Shown: positions 25,036 through 32,419 of the stretch, in pieces | Layout of the letters: each line of letters starts with the position of its first letter | How positions within the stretch are numbered: position 1 is the first letter of the stretch | Origin: a filamentous cyanobacterium CCP3 | GTDB lineage: Bacteria; Cyanobacteriota; Cyanobacteriia; Phormidesmidales; Phormidesmidaceae | Length of the DNA stretch: 45,764 nt | Direction of reading: 5' to 3' | NCBI GenBank assembly: GCA_003022385.1 | Contig: PYGV01000011.1 | Location: 1-45,764 of the forward strand | Made by a program: the position numbers and the translations under genes | Notes under the pieces: model-generated | What the model saw: only the letters and a program-made list of their open reading frames with translations | Told to the model about the DNA's origin: nothing | Databases searched by the model: none

Positions 25036-25541
25036 ATCTCCTACTCCAAGTGATGCGGACGTAGGTAGATCGCTCCCTGAACAGATTGAGTAGGACGATT
25101 TTCAGCTATGGGCGGCAGATCGTTGGTCTCACCACCCGCAGGTCAAGCACGGAACTTCATCAGGAACTCAAGATTGACGACTCAATTTTTGCTGAACTTT
25201 CACATTGAAAGTGTTGTTAGCCATACTGGGGTATGAATCATAGAAAGTAAAGTAGGTTTTAGATTTTGTTTACAATTGGATGCTGACTATGGCTAACAAG
25301 GGCTAAAAATGTCCAATAATACTCAAACCTTTTGGAGGCAATGCTTTAAAGCTTTTGAAGGCATGCAAGTATGTCGGCTAAGATACAGTTGTCTACATTG
25401 AGGCTCAGTGTTAGATGTAATCAGAGTATGAGGTTCGTGGCCAAAGTTATGTGAAGTGGAGGAAGCCTCCTCCCGATCCACCTCAGATTTCTGTAAAGCT
25501 ATGACATTGCGACGTTTCGTTTGCCCGAAGGGGAGGCTAGG
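25036..25541. promoter_or_regulatory. Intergenic hub between the transfer operon and the divergent RHH gene
   Basis: About 500 bp without a convincing gene, distinctly AT-richer than its flanks. It should hold the promoters of the minus-strand transfer operon and the plus-strand ribbon-helix-helix gene. Visible structures are CTTTCA-CAT-TGAAAG (25197-25211), CATAC-TGGG-GTATG (25222-25235), a 12-bp inverted repeat (25214-25225 with 25288-25299) and GGAGG-AAG-CCTCC (25458-25470). Divergence at a T4SS operon next to a small DNA-binding protein is a usual place for oriT or an operator. I cannot pick out a nic consensus. Confidence 0.55.
25214..25299. repeat. 12-bp perfect inverted repeat in the intergenic hub
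   Basis: TTGTTAGCCATA at 25214-25225 is matched by TATGGCTAACAA at 25288-25299, with a 62-bp AT-rich spacer. GGCTAA also recurs at 25301-25306 and near 25376. The arms could bind a dimeric repressor or relaxosome protein; the neighbouring ribbon-helix-helix product is the obvious candidate. Confidence 0.6.
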
Positions 25542-25994
25542 ATGGCGTCAGTTGGTCTCACCCCTGTCACTCCTATGGTCAAGTCCTCAGCGCCCCAAGA
25601 CAAATCGCCATCAGAGTCATCAGAAGTAGGATGTCGTCCTACGTTGTACATGTCAACGGAACTGATGGAGGCGATTGAGGCGCAATGTGCGATAGAGGGC
25701 AATCGAAAACGGTCTCCCTTCATTGCCGAAATCCTGGAACTGTTGCTCACCAGTGAGGCAGGGCAAATTCTACGAGAGAGTGCTCAAAAGCACCGCCGCC
25801 CTCTGGTCCACGAACTGGAAGCTAATTTGATTCTGTTCCACGAGCATGTTCCGACAGAGCGGATTATGGAGTTGGCGGAGGCGAGCCAGCGGAATCCTGA
25901 CCAAATGCTGGTGCGACTGGTGCTTTTGGGTTTGCGGATTTATGAGCGAGCGATAGCGCTGATGGAAGCCGATATTGAAGGCCGCCCAAATTGA
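25542..25994 (+). CDS. Ribbon-helix-helix DNA-binding protein, possible relaxosome/transfer regulator
   Basis: The start is the ATG at 25542, with GGGGAG six bases upstream, rather than an earlier TTG. The 150-aa product has a disordered 30-residue N-terminus, then RPTLYMSTELMEAIEAQC and SPFIAEILELLL, the strand-helix-helix pattern of CopG/MetJ-like DNA-binding domains. A helical C-terminal half (LILFHEHVPTERIMELAEAS and LLGLRIYERAIALM) probably mediates oligomerisation. RHH proteins next to transfer operons commonly act as relaxosome accessory proteins (TraY- or MobC-like roles) or operon repressors. It is divergent from the pilin-led operon across a region with a 12-bp inverted repeat. The precise role is inference. 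Confidence 0.65.
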   Translation: MASVGLTPVTPMVKSSAPQDKSPSESSEVGCRPTLYMSTELMEAIEAQCAIEGNRKRSPFIAEILELLLTSEAGQILRESAQKHRRPLVHELEANLILFHEHVPTERIMELAEASQRNPDQMLVRLVLLGLRIYERAIALMEADIEGRPN

Positions 25995-25998
25995 TTTT

Positions 25999-26028
25999 GT
26001 AAACCTCGCCACAAGTTTACCTTTTCTT
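25999..26028 (+). terminator. Weak hairpin with T-rich tail after the RHH gene
   Basis: GTAAAC at 25999-26004 pairs with GTTTAC at 26015-26020 and is followed by CTTTTCTT. The stem is only six base pairs, so this is a tentative terminator. Confidence 0.35.
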
Positions 26029-26281
26029 CCGGATTTAGTGCGGTGACTCCGTACAGATGATTCATGGGTGACATTTGCTACTTGTCTTTCTGGGTAGTGC
26101 AGTGATCCGCTGGTTGCCCCCAGACAGGCGCGATTCACATCACCAGGCCATCGTAATTTGCAGGATCGCTGGGCTGGCATGAAGAGGTTCTCGAATCGAC
26201 GCTTTGGGGGCAAGGTATTGGGATGCTTTCCCGAACTCGTTGCTGTTGGTGCAAGTGAATCGGTAGCGGGGTAGGGGCATC

Positions 26282-26758
26282 ATGGCTCGATTTATGACGC
26301 GCCGCTACGTTGCGGTGACTTGGGCTGAGGCGGTTCGTCTGGCTGCGTTGGATCAGACGCCCTGGTCAGAGATTCGGCAGGCTGAGGAGGTGCAGTTGCT
26401 CCACCGAGAGGAGTGGTGGGCCTGGTGGTCAGATGAGCAGTTGACGACGGCGATTGGGCTGCCGGAATCGCTGTGTCCAGAGACCCTATCCCCGGATGCA
26501 GTGTCGCTGATTTCCGAGGTGTGGGAGAGTTTTTCGCCTGCACCCCAGTGTGGATGGGGAACCTTGGCGCGAGTCAAAGCGGTGCTGAGGCGAGCGAATT
26601 GGTCGCATCCCCAGGGCAGCGTCCCCGATCGCCGAGCTGTTACTGAATTGCTGATCGTGCAATTTACAGACGACTCGGAGGGGGTACTGCAATGCTGGCG
26701 CAGGGCACTTGGTGACGGCTATGAGTGCCACATCGAACGGCTTCAATCAGATGATTGA
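26282..26758 (+). CDS. Protein of unknown function, 158 aa
   Basis: A Trp-rich soluble protein (WAWWSDEQL, PQCGWGTLARV, ANWSHPQG) with a calculated acidic C-terminus. The N-terminus MARFMTRRYVAVTWAEAVRLAAL is basic then helical; MTRR at 26294 is an alternative start. GGGGTAGGGG lies just before the first ATG. The codon use is GC-rich and consistent across the frame, and no better frame competes, so I take it as real. No motif, signal or membrane segment is seen, and I recognise no family. It follows the RHH gene after 287 bp and is convergent with the dehydrogenase gene. The 287 bp hold only the weak hairpin at 25999 and nothing else I can name. Confidence 0.55.
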   Translation: MARFMTRRYVAVTWAEAVRLAALDQTPWSEIRQAEEVQLLHREEWWAWWSDEQLTTAIGLPESLCPETLSPDAVSLISEVWESFSPAPQCGWGTLARVKAVLRRANWSHPQGSVPDRRAVTELLIVQFTDDSEGVLQCWRRALGDGYECHIERLQSDD

Positions 26759-26819
26759 TCGGCTTGTGTTAGCCAGGTACCGATCCTGAGAGCTAAAGCA
26801 ACAGCGGGGCGTATCCTCC

Positions 26820-27656
26820 TCATCGCTGGATTTGTGTAAGCCCAAACTGTCGTCTGAGCAAAAACTCCATCAGCCTGAGCGGCAGTAGCTGCTTGAGCAA
26901 CGGCAACCATCGGCTCTTTTTCCCTAACCGAAGGATCATCGGCGGCGGCTGCCTCATTACCGCCGCGACGAGCTGCTCCGCAAACGTGTCTGCTGGTGTC
27001 GCCTGTGCCTGAGACAGCACCGCCCTGGCCCGAATCTTGGACTCCAGCAGCGAGTACCACGATTCTGGCGACAGCACCTCCGCCAACCCCTGTTCCGCAG
27101 CGTGGCCAAAGTTCGACTGAATCGCGCCCGGCTGTACCGTCACCACCTGAATGCCAAAGGGGGCTAGCTCCATCCGAAGGGCTTCGGACAGACTATGTAA
27201 CGCCGCCTTTGACGCACAGTAAGCGCCCGCAAAGGGCGTCGTCACCACCCCCGAAATGCTGCCAATGTTGACGATGACGCCCGATCGCTGCCGCTTCATC
27301 ACCGGAGCTACCTGCTGCGCCAGTTCAACGGGAGCCAGTACATTGGTCTGAAACTGGGCCTGGAGTTGGGCTGCGCTGAGATCCATCAGCGGGCCAAACT
27401 GCCCAAAGCCCGCTTTGTTGACCAGCAGGTCAATGCGCCCTTCCTGAGCTAGTACGGTTGCAATCACTTGTTGAATGCCTGCTGAGTCCGTCACATCTAA
27501 AGGCAAGGTCATGACGGTGTGAGCCTTCAAGTCATCTATGTCCGCTAACCGTCTGGCCGTCGCGACCACCCGACAGCCCCGCCGATGGAAGGCCTGGCAA
27601 AGCGCTTGACCAATACCTGACGAACAGCCGGTGATCAGAACGACGGGAGATCCCAT
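26820..27656 (-). CDS. Short-chain dehydrogenase/reductase (SDR family)
   Basis: The 278-aa product has all classical SDR marks: cofactor-binding GCSSGIGQ near the N-terminus, an NKAG in place of the usual NNAG, a Ser in GSISGVV and the catalytic YCASK. These enzymes use NAD(P)H for carbonyl/alcohol interconversion; the substrate cannot be told. ARR after the second strand suggests NADP(H) preference. The start at 27656 (MGSPVVLITG) is chosen because SDRs begin just before the first strand; a longer TTG-started frame would overlap the promoter and operator. It is divergent from the MerR-like gene with 62 bp between, implying shared control. A chromosomal-type housekeeping or stress enzyme carried as cargo is likely. 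Confidence 0.85.
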   Translation of the reverse strand: MGSPVVLITGCSSGIGQALCQAFHRRGCRVVATARRLADIDDLKAHTVMTLPLDVTDSAGIQQVIATVLAQEGRIDLLVNKAGFGQFGPLMDLSAAQLQAQFQTNVLAPVELAQQVAPVMKRQRSGVIVNIGSISGVVTTPFAGAYCASKAALHSLSEALRMELAPFGIQVVTVQPGAIQSNFGHAAEQGLAEVLSPESWYSLLESKIRARAVLSQAQATPADTFAEQLVAAVMRQPPPMILRLGKKSRWLPLLKQLLPLRLMEFLLRRQFGLTQIQR

Positions 27657-27678
27657 ATGTATGATTGCAGTTAAAAGT

Positions 27679-27712
27679 GATATTGACAGTTTAATTTGCA
27701 AGTGTCTATCAT
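27679..27712. promoter_or_regulatory. Divergent promoter/operator between SDR and MerR-like genes
   Basis: GATATTGACA (27679-27688) and TGTCTATC (27703-27710) form an imperfect inverted repeat. On the plus strand TTGACA (27683-27688) and TATCAT (27707-27712) are an 18-bp-spaced -35/-10 pair whose start point would fall at or next to the ATG at 27719, giving a leaderless or near-leaderless mRNA. The dyad overlapping the spacer is what MerR-type regulators bind. Confidence 0.5.
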
Positions 27713-27718
27713 AGGCCT

Positions 27719-28378
27719 ATGAGCATGTTGCAACAAATTGCCCAGCAACAGCCCGAGATGGTCTTAGATCGCTTCGTTGAGGTGACCAACGACCTATTAC
27801 CCCAATTTTTGCCTGACCAGAGTTCTGGAAATCGCGGGCAGGAACCGGTGAACCCTCGGCTGGTGCGCTACTACACCACTCAGGGATGGTTAGACAAGCC
27901 CCTCAAGCAGGGGCGCGAAGCCCGGTACACCTACCGGCATCTACTGCAATTGCTGGTGCTGCGTCGTCTGCTGGCGGAAGGGTACAGCGCCAGTTCCATC
28001 GGCAGCCTGATCGGCGGTCAGGCTGATACGGCGCTGGAAGACATTCTGCAAGGTGGCGTGCAGCTGACAGTGGAGGCCGCGAACCCGGCGCTGGCGTTTT
28101 TGTCTCAAATTCGCGACCGCAGGGAATCCTCTCCATCAGATCGTTCGCTCAAGCGTTCTGCCAGTCCAGCTTTTCAGGCTCCTCCACCGGCATCTAGTCT
28201 GCCTGCCCCTCCAGCCCCACCACCCCAAGCCTGGACTCGTCTAGAGATTCTCGACGGTCTAGAACTCCACGTTCGCCAAGACTTTGTGGCTCCCGCCACT
28301 GCCCACGAGCGGGATAGCCTGCTCCAGCTCATTGCCGACCATCTCGCCCACTTCAAATCCACTCAGAGGCCACCATGA
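27719..28378 (+). CDS. MerR-like transcriptional regulator
   Basis: The 219-aa protein has a 40-residue N-terminal extension, then a MerR winged-helix region: NPRLVRYYTTQGWLDKP, REARYTYRHLLQLLVLRRLLAEGYS and SASSIGSLIGG. The RYY-TxxGxL and R-x-Y-x-x-x-x-L pattern is diagnostic. The usual effector-binding coiled coil is replaced by a Pro/Ala-rich linker (about residues 140-170) and a C-terminal segment (LEILDGLELHVRQDF, LLQLIADHLAHFK) that may be its own small domain. No cysteine ligands are seen, so it is not a metal sensor of the classical kind. Its stop overlaps the start of the VWA gene by four bases (ATGA, 28375-28378), so the two are an operon. It probably regulates itself and the divergent SDR gene. 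Confidence 0.75.
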   Translation: MSMLQQIAQQQPEMVLDRFVEVTNDLLPQFLPDQSSGNRGQEPVNPRLVRYYTTQGWLDKPLKQGREARYTYRHLLQLLVLRRLLAEGYSASSIGSLIGGQADTALEDILQGGVQLTVEAANPALAFLSQIRDRRESSPSDRSLKRSASPAFQAPPPASSLPAPPAPPPQAWTRLEILDGLELHVRQDFVAPATAHERDSLLQLIADHLAHFKSTQRPP

Positions 28379-29649
28379 CCCAACCTAAACCCGCTCTTCC
28401 TACCGTTGAACTGATTCCGCTCCACGGGGCGATCGTCGTCCAGCAACCCATAACCCTCGACGTGCTGGTGCGCATCACACCCCCGGCCGTTACCCTCAAG
28501 GCCGATCGCGTACCACTTAACCTGAGCCTGGCGATCGATCGCTCCGGTTCCATGCGGGGGCAAAAAATGCACTACGCCCGCGAGGCTGCTCGCTTTGCCG
28601 TGGAGAATCTGCTGCCCTGCGATCGCATCAGCATCGTCCTCTTCGACGATCGCATTGAAACCCTCGTCCCCAGCACCCTGGCTACTGACAAAAACACACT
28701 GCTAGAGAAGCTGCGCCACATCCACTCGCGAGGCTCCACTGCCCTTCATGCCGGTTGGGTCGAGGGCGGGATGCAGGTAAGCCAGTACCTCAACCCGGCT
28801 CAGCTCAACCGGGTGATTGTGCTCTCTGACGGGTTGGCCAATGTGGGGGAGACTAGACCGGATGCGATCTCAAGCGATGTTCATGGTCTGGCCCAGCGCG
28901 GTGTCAGCACCACTACATTGGGCATCGGCGACGACTACAGCGAAGACCTGCTTGCGGCGATGGCCCGCAGCGGTGACGGCAACTTTTTCCACATCGAGTC
29001 GGCTGATCAGCTGCCAACTATCTTTGAAACCGAGCTGTCGGGCTTGGCGGCTACCCTGGGTCAGCGGGTCAGCCTGGGCGTCAAGCCAGGCAGCGGCGTC
29101 ACGGTCATGGACGTGCTGAATGACTTTGAGCTGACCGACACCCGGCGCTATAAGCTGCCCAACCTGATGGTGGGGTCGCCGATTCAAGTGGTGGTGCGCT
29201 TGCAGGTGCCTGCCCTGGAGCGCAGCGGCGAACTCATGCAGGTTCGCCTGGCCTGGGATGCCCCGGAACAGCCCGGTCGGCAGGTGCTGCGGGCTGGGCT
29301 GGAGCTGCCCCTGGTAAGCCCCGAGCAGTTCAGCGATTTCCCAGCCAATGAATCGGTACAAGAGCAGGTGGCTCTGCTGATGGCGGCCCGCGCCCGCCGC
29401 GAAGCCATCTTATTCTCTGACCGGGGTGACTTTGCCTCGGCTCGGCAATCCCTCACCGACGCCCGCTTGGCCATGGCCGCTATGCCCCCCAGCGCCATGC
29501 TGATGGAGGAGCAGGCGGTACTGGAGGATTTAGAGGCTGACTACCAGAGTGGCAATGTGACCAGCGCCCGCAAGAAGGCGTTTTCGCAGTCCTTTAACCT
29601 GTCGCGATCGGGCAAGTCTAAGCCCCGACGCTCCATGGATTCTAAATAG
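28375..29649 (+). CDS. von Willebrand factor A domain protein
   Basis: The 424-aa protein has an N-terminal beta domain (about residues 1-45), a VWA domain with a complete MIDAS metal site (DRSGSM at about 55-60, the GSTAL threonine near 120, SDG near 150), and a C-terminal beta-sandwich plus helical tail. There is no signal peptide or membrane segment, so it is probably cytoplasmic, as in many cyanobacterial VWA proteins of the 'YfbK/chloride-channel-like' type. VWA domains mediate metal-dependent protein contacts, often with MoxR ATPases, but none is nearby. Coupling to the MerR-like regulator by a 4-nt overlap suggests a partnership; the C-terminal tail (QSFNLSRSGKSKPRRS) is basic and flexible. 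Confidence 0.85.
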   Translation: MTQPKPALPTVELIPLHGAIVVQQPITLDVLVRITPPAVTLKADRVPLNLSLAIDRSGSMRGQKMHYAREAARFAVENLLPCDRISIVLFDDRIETLVPSTLATDKNTLLEKLRHIHSRGSTALHAGWVEGGMQVSQYLNPAQLNRVIVLSDGLANVGETRPDAISSDVHGLAQRGVSTTTLGIGDDYSEDLLAAMARSGDGNFFHIESADQLPTIFETELSGLAATLGQRVSLGVKPGSGVTVMDVLNDFELTDTRRYKLPNLMVGSPIQVVVRLQVPALERSGELMQVRLAWDAPEQPGRQVLRAGLELPLVSPEQFSDFPANESVQEQVALLMAARARREAILFSDRGDFASARQSLTDARLAMAAMPPSAMLMEEQAVLEDLEADYQSGNVTSARKKAFSQSFNLSRSGKSKPRRSMDSK

Positions 29650-29664
29650 GCGACGGCACTAGGT

Positions 29665-29706
29665 GGTTGTATCGGCCTGGGTATAACTATTGCCAGGCCT
29701 ACAACC
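29665..29706. terminator. Strong hairpin after the VWA gene
   Basis: GGTTGTA (29665-29671) plus GGCCTGG (29674-29680) pair with CCAGGCC (29693-29699) plus TACAACC (29700-29706), giving 14 base pairs with a 2-nt bulge and a 12-nt loop. It starts 16 bases after the VWA stop. No T run follows, so it may be a Rho-independent variant, an mRNA-protecting hairpin or a relic of a repeat. Confidence 0.5.
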
Positions 29707-29772
29707 GCACCCAGCGGTACACCACCCACTGGGACGAGCTGGTTGTTATGCAATGAGCCCATACACCGGTCA

Positions 29773-30222
29773 TTATTTTGCTTCAGATGTTACTGTTTCA
29801 ATAACTAATGTAAGGCTGTTAATTTGTTCATTAATTTCATCAATCTGAGTATTTCGAAGTGGATTAATCTCTCGAATGCCTTTACCTATCGTTTCGCCAA
29901 CATTCGAGATTCCCTGGCTAGTACCGCCTACAACCCAACCCACGAGAGTAGTGACTGGGAAGGGTCTTAACCCTCGACCCACAGCATTCGTAGTTTCGCT
30001 GAGACTATGAAATACTGTCTCAGTGATTGCAGCGCCTGCCTCGGCACTTCTGTGTCTCTCAAGATAAGAGACTTTCTTTTTTTCAAAAGCACAGATGACG
30101 GCCCAGGCTTCATCAATGGTCATTTGGAGGCCTTTCCATACAACAGGCCTCACCTCTGGAGGTGTAACCATACCCTTCCGCTGCCGCTGAATCTCACGTT
30201 CTGCAATTTTTATATAATTCAT
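29773..30222 (-). CDS. Small protein of unknown function, 149 aa
   Basis: I prefer the ATG at 30222 (MNYIKIAERE) over a longer upstream start that overlaps the HNH nuclease gene. The protein has a basic N-terminal helix, a central helix-rich part (MTIDEAWAVICAFEKKK, SAEAGAAITETVFHSL), a Gly-rich stretch with moderately hydrophobic sequence (TTLVGWVVGGTSQGISNVGETIGKG split into two parts) and a C-terminal coiled coil (IDEINEQINSLTLVIETV). The Gly-rich part looks membrane-interacting or like a small pore-forming/holin-like segment, but this is speculation. It lies 41 bp after the HNH gene on the same strand, so the two may be co-transcribed. Confidence 0.55.
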   Translation of the reverse strand: MNYIKIAEREIQRQRKGMVTPPEVRPVVWKGLQMTIDEAWAVICAFEKKKVSYLERHRSAEAGAAITETVFHSLSETTNAVGRGLRPFPVTTLVGWVVGGTSQGISNVGETIGKGIREINPLRNTQIDEINEQINSLTLVIETVTSEAK

Positions 30223-30263
30223 GGGTTGAGTAGACCTGTTTTGGAGTCGTCGCTCCAGATAAA

Positions 30264-31427
30264 TCAATACCGCCATCCAACACAAAAGCCCTGGTTTGCA
30301 GCCAGGGAAATCAGTGGTTTTACCACCTGCTCATAAGCATTCCCTAGCCGTTGTACATCTAACAGTTCATCCATAGTGCTTACGCCTAAGTCACAGATAA
30401 AAGGTTCTATTTGTCTTTCCCATTTGCCTGCTGTTAGAGCTTCGCGAGTGGCCATTAGCCCAGAGTGTTGAAGGGTTACAAATTGGACAAAATACTCGTT
30501 GGAAGGAAGATTGTTGGATTTAGCTGAATTAACCTCTGGCAGTGTCGGCACCAAATTCCATAGCTGGTCGTGGGCTACGAACGACCAAGGCAGGTAATGG
30601 TCTAGGGAAAACCGGTTGGGATCAATCACCTGCTGAGAATAGATGCAGCGGAGCGGTTGGGAGCGCAGCACCAACTTCCAGTAGTCGGTCTGCTTGGACA
30701 GCGAATCACGCCGGGTGGGCATGAACAGCTTGTTAGCGATCGCGGGAGTACTCGGGTTCCGTTTTTGCATGTAAGTCAGCCATTCCCACGCGGCCCAACC
30801 GCGCACAATTCCGTAGTGCTCCTCTAGGTAGCTGGCCCAGGCCGGATGAATGATCACCGCCTGACAGCGGTTGTGCTGCTCTGAGTCAAATCGGTAGAGT
30901 GGTTTGTCGCTGTTGAAGCAAAGGTTTGCGATCGCAGGTATGGCGACCTCTAGCTGGTTCCCCTTGCCTCGACTAACTCCCGCCAGTTGGTCTTCTAGAA
31001 ATGTCGCAATCAGCCGGAAGGGAACGTAACGGCTGAGGTGAGACACAACATCACCTAAATCCTGAAGAGCGATCGCTCCTCTTAAAAGCGCTTTATCGGT
31101 ATCTCGAAAGCGGATGATGGGCTCAGTGATGATTAGCTCCAGGGCATCGAGCTTTTGAGCCACTTGGTCCTGGGTCCCAAAAGACAGTTTGAAGAACGTG
31201 TGGGGAAACCAGGCGTTAGCCAGCATCTCCACGATCAGGTCTTGAAAGCTGATCGGCTCTGTCGCCTCAAAGCGGCGACGCCTCATAATGTCGAGTAGTG
31301 ACAGAAAAAAGAGGTATTTGTAGGAGTTGGTGGTTTTGGCAAACAGACGGGTTAGTGCAGCAACATTGACCTTGTTTGAGTCAGGTAGCTGATGAACAGC
31401 CCCGGAAGGAAGTCGATTGTCATCCAT
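30264..31427 (-). CDS. HNH endonuclease family protein
   Basis: The 387-aa protein has a long N-terminal region of unknown fold (about residues 1-255) and a C-terminal HNH nuclease: FSLDHYLPWSFV, then DQLWNLVPTLPEVNSAKSNNLP, which gives the H-x(n)-N-x(n)-K/N metal-finger pattern with the usual 'D-H' catalytic pair. Proteins with this layout include stand-alone restriction endonucleases and phage-defence nucleases. No matching methyltransferase is adjacent, which argues against an ordinary restriction-modification pair. The start at 31427 (MDDNRLP) is the first ATG; a GTG six bases earlier is possible. A small XRE regulator lies immediately upstream on the same strand, 41 bp away. Confidence 0.75.
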   Translation of the reverse strand: MDDNRLPSGAVHQLPDSNKVNVAALTRLFAKTTNSYKYLFFLSLLDIMRRRRFEATEPISFQDLIVEMLANAWFPHTFFKLSFGTQDQVAQKLDALELIITEPIIRFRDTDKALLRGAIALQDLGDVVSHLSRYVPFRLIATFLEDQLAGVSRGKGNQLEVAIPAIANLCFNSDKPLYRFDSEQHNRCQAVIIHPAWASYLEEHYGIVRGWAAWEWLTYMQKRNPSTPAIANKLFMPTRRDSLSKQTDYWKLVLRSQPLRCIYSQQVIDPNRFSLDHYLPWSFVAHDQLWNLVPTLPEVNSAKSNNLPSNEYFVQFVTLQHSGLMATREALTAGKWERQIEPFICDLGVSTMDELLDVQRLGNAYEQVVKPLISLAANQGFCVGWRY

Positions 31428-31468
31428 GCCCACAGACTCACTACAGGGGTTGCCCCTAGGGTAGGCAG

Positions 31469-31699
31469 CTAAGAGCTGAAGTTATCGGGCAGTTCACTGA
31501 GCGTAACACCTAGGGCATCGCACAGCGCCTTCATCTGGGGTACCGTGAGGCTGGCCACGCTCATGCCTCGCTCCCAGTTGCTCACTGTCTTACCGCTAAC
31601 CCCCACAATCCGGGCCAAGGCTTCTTGAGAGAGGCCAGCTCGCTCTCTCAGATGCTTGAGCGTATGGGGGGCAGAATGGTCAAGCGGACTGGCGGGCAT
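31469..31699 (-). CDS. XRE-family helix-turn-helix regulator
   Basis: This 76-aa protein is essentially one Cro/CI-type domain: LKHLRERAGLSQEALARIVG, then SGKTVSNWERG and LTVPQMKALCDALGVTLSEL. Small regulators of this kind control the genes next to them, often in restriction (C protein) or toxin-antitoxin modules. It is the first gene of the unit that continues into the HNH nuclease. Its promoter region holds three TTTCTAGAAA-type sites, the likely operators, so autoregulation is probable. Confidence 0.8.
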   Translation of the reverse strand: MPASPLDHSAPHTLKHLRERAGLSQEALARIVGVSGKTVSNWERGMSVASLTVPQMKALCDALGVTLSELPDNFSS

Positions 31700-31709
31700 T
31701 AGAAAATAT

Positions 31710-31765
31710 TTTCTAGAAACAGGGTTGACAAACGGGCTTCTTTTCTAGAAACTGATTTCTAGTTA
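31710..31765. promoter_or_regulatory. Three TTTCTAGAAA-type operators and the XRE promoter
   Basis: Perfect palindromes TTTCTAGAAA lie at 31710-31719 and 31742-31751, and a degenerate copy TTTCTAGTTA at 31756-31765. Reading the minus strand, TTGTCA and TATTTT stand 17 bases apart with the first palindrome in the spacer, just before the XRE start codon. A repressor bound there would block its own promoter. Confidence 0.6.
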
Positions 31766-31848
31766 CGCCCTGAAACGGGCCAAAACACTGGAGAGGCACT
31801 GAAAAGTAGTGTCTCATCTCAATTTGCCCTGGCTCAAGTTATTACAGC

Positions 31849-32358
31849 ATGAATATCAGCCCATTCCATGTTTGGGCGATTGTGCGCTTTCTGCCCGACA
31901 TGCAGCGGGTGGTGGTCAATCGCTTTCGTCGCCGCTCGGATGCGGAAGAATGTCTACGGGTGCTGCGTCGCGCTGCTACTGGTCGCGACTACACGCTGCT
32001 CTACTATCCCCCCGGAGAGGAATCTACGTTTATGGTGCGCAAGGAATATAACAAGCTGGTCCGCGATCGCATCCCCGACATCTTGACCAGTCAGCAGGTC
32101 AAGTTTGGCGTTGAACCTATGACCCAGACCGAGTACTGCCAGGCACTGCGCCAAAAGCTGATCGAGGAAGCCCAGGAGGCGGCTGAAGCTGGTGAAGCCG
32201 CTCTGGTAACTGAACTCGCTGACCTGTGGGAGGTCATTGACGCTACTTTGGCGGCCTACGGCATTCAGCGGAACCAGGTGCTGGCCTGTCAGATGCAACG
32301 GCGCATGGATCGGGGAGCCTTTAGCCAAAGGCTACGACTACTGTGGACAGAAGGATGA
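31849..32358 (+). CDS. MazG-like / phosphoribosyl-ATP pyrophosphohydrolase-like protein
   Basis: The 169-aa protein has an N-terminal part of about 60 residues that looks like a small alpha-beta domain (VVVNRFRRRSDAEECLRVLRR). The C-terminal MazG-like module begins with KLVRDRIPDIL and continues with LRQKLIEEAQEAAEAG and ALVTELADLWEVIDATL, giving the E-x-x-E...E-x-x-D acidic metal sites of all-alpha NTP pyrophosphohydrolases. Such enzymes hydrolyse unwanted (d)NTPs to monophosphates. It is divergent from the XRE gene across the TTTCTAGAAA operators, so it may be under the same repressor, and it converges with the Argonaute gene after 61 bp. Its presence next to a cluster with dNMP-kinase- and dGTPase-like genes is suggestive. 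Confidence 0.75.
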   Translation: MNISPFHVWAIVRFLPDMQRVVVNRFRRRSDAEECLRVLRRAATGRDYTLLYYPPGEESTFMVRKEYNKLVRDRIPDILTSQQVKFGVEPMTQTEYCQALRQKLIEEAQEAAEAGEAALVTELADLWEVIDATLAAYGIQRNQVLACQMQRRMDRGAFSQRLRLLWTEG

Positions 32359-32419
32359 CTCACCTCCTAGCTGACTTAGCCTCGCCTTCTCACCGCTTTA
32401 GCAGAGAATCAACGGTTAT

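Noticed and set aside
26757-26785. 6-bp hairpin GATCGG/CCGATC between convergent genes
   Set aside because: Overlaps the stop codon region, has a long loop and no T run; too weak to call a terminator.
29541-29762. 73-codon minus-strand frame after the VWA gene
   Set aside because: Mostly antisense to the VWA gene end and the hairpin at 29665-29706; no supporting signals.
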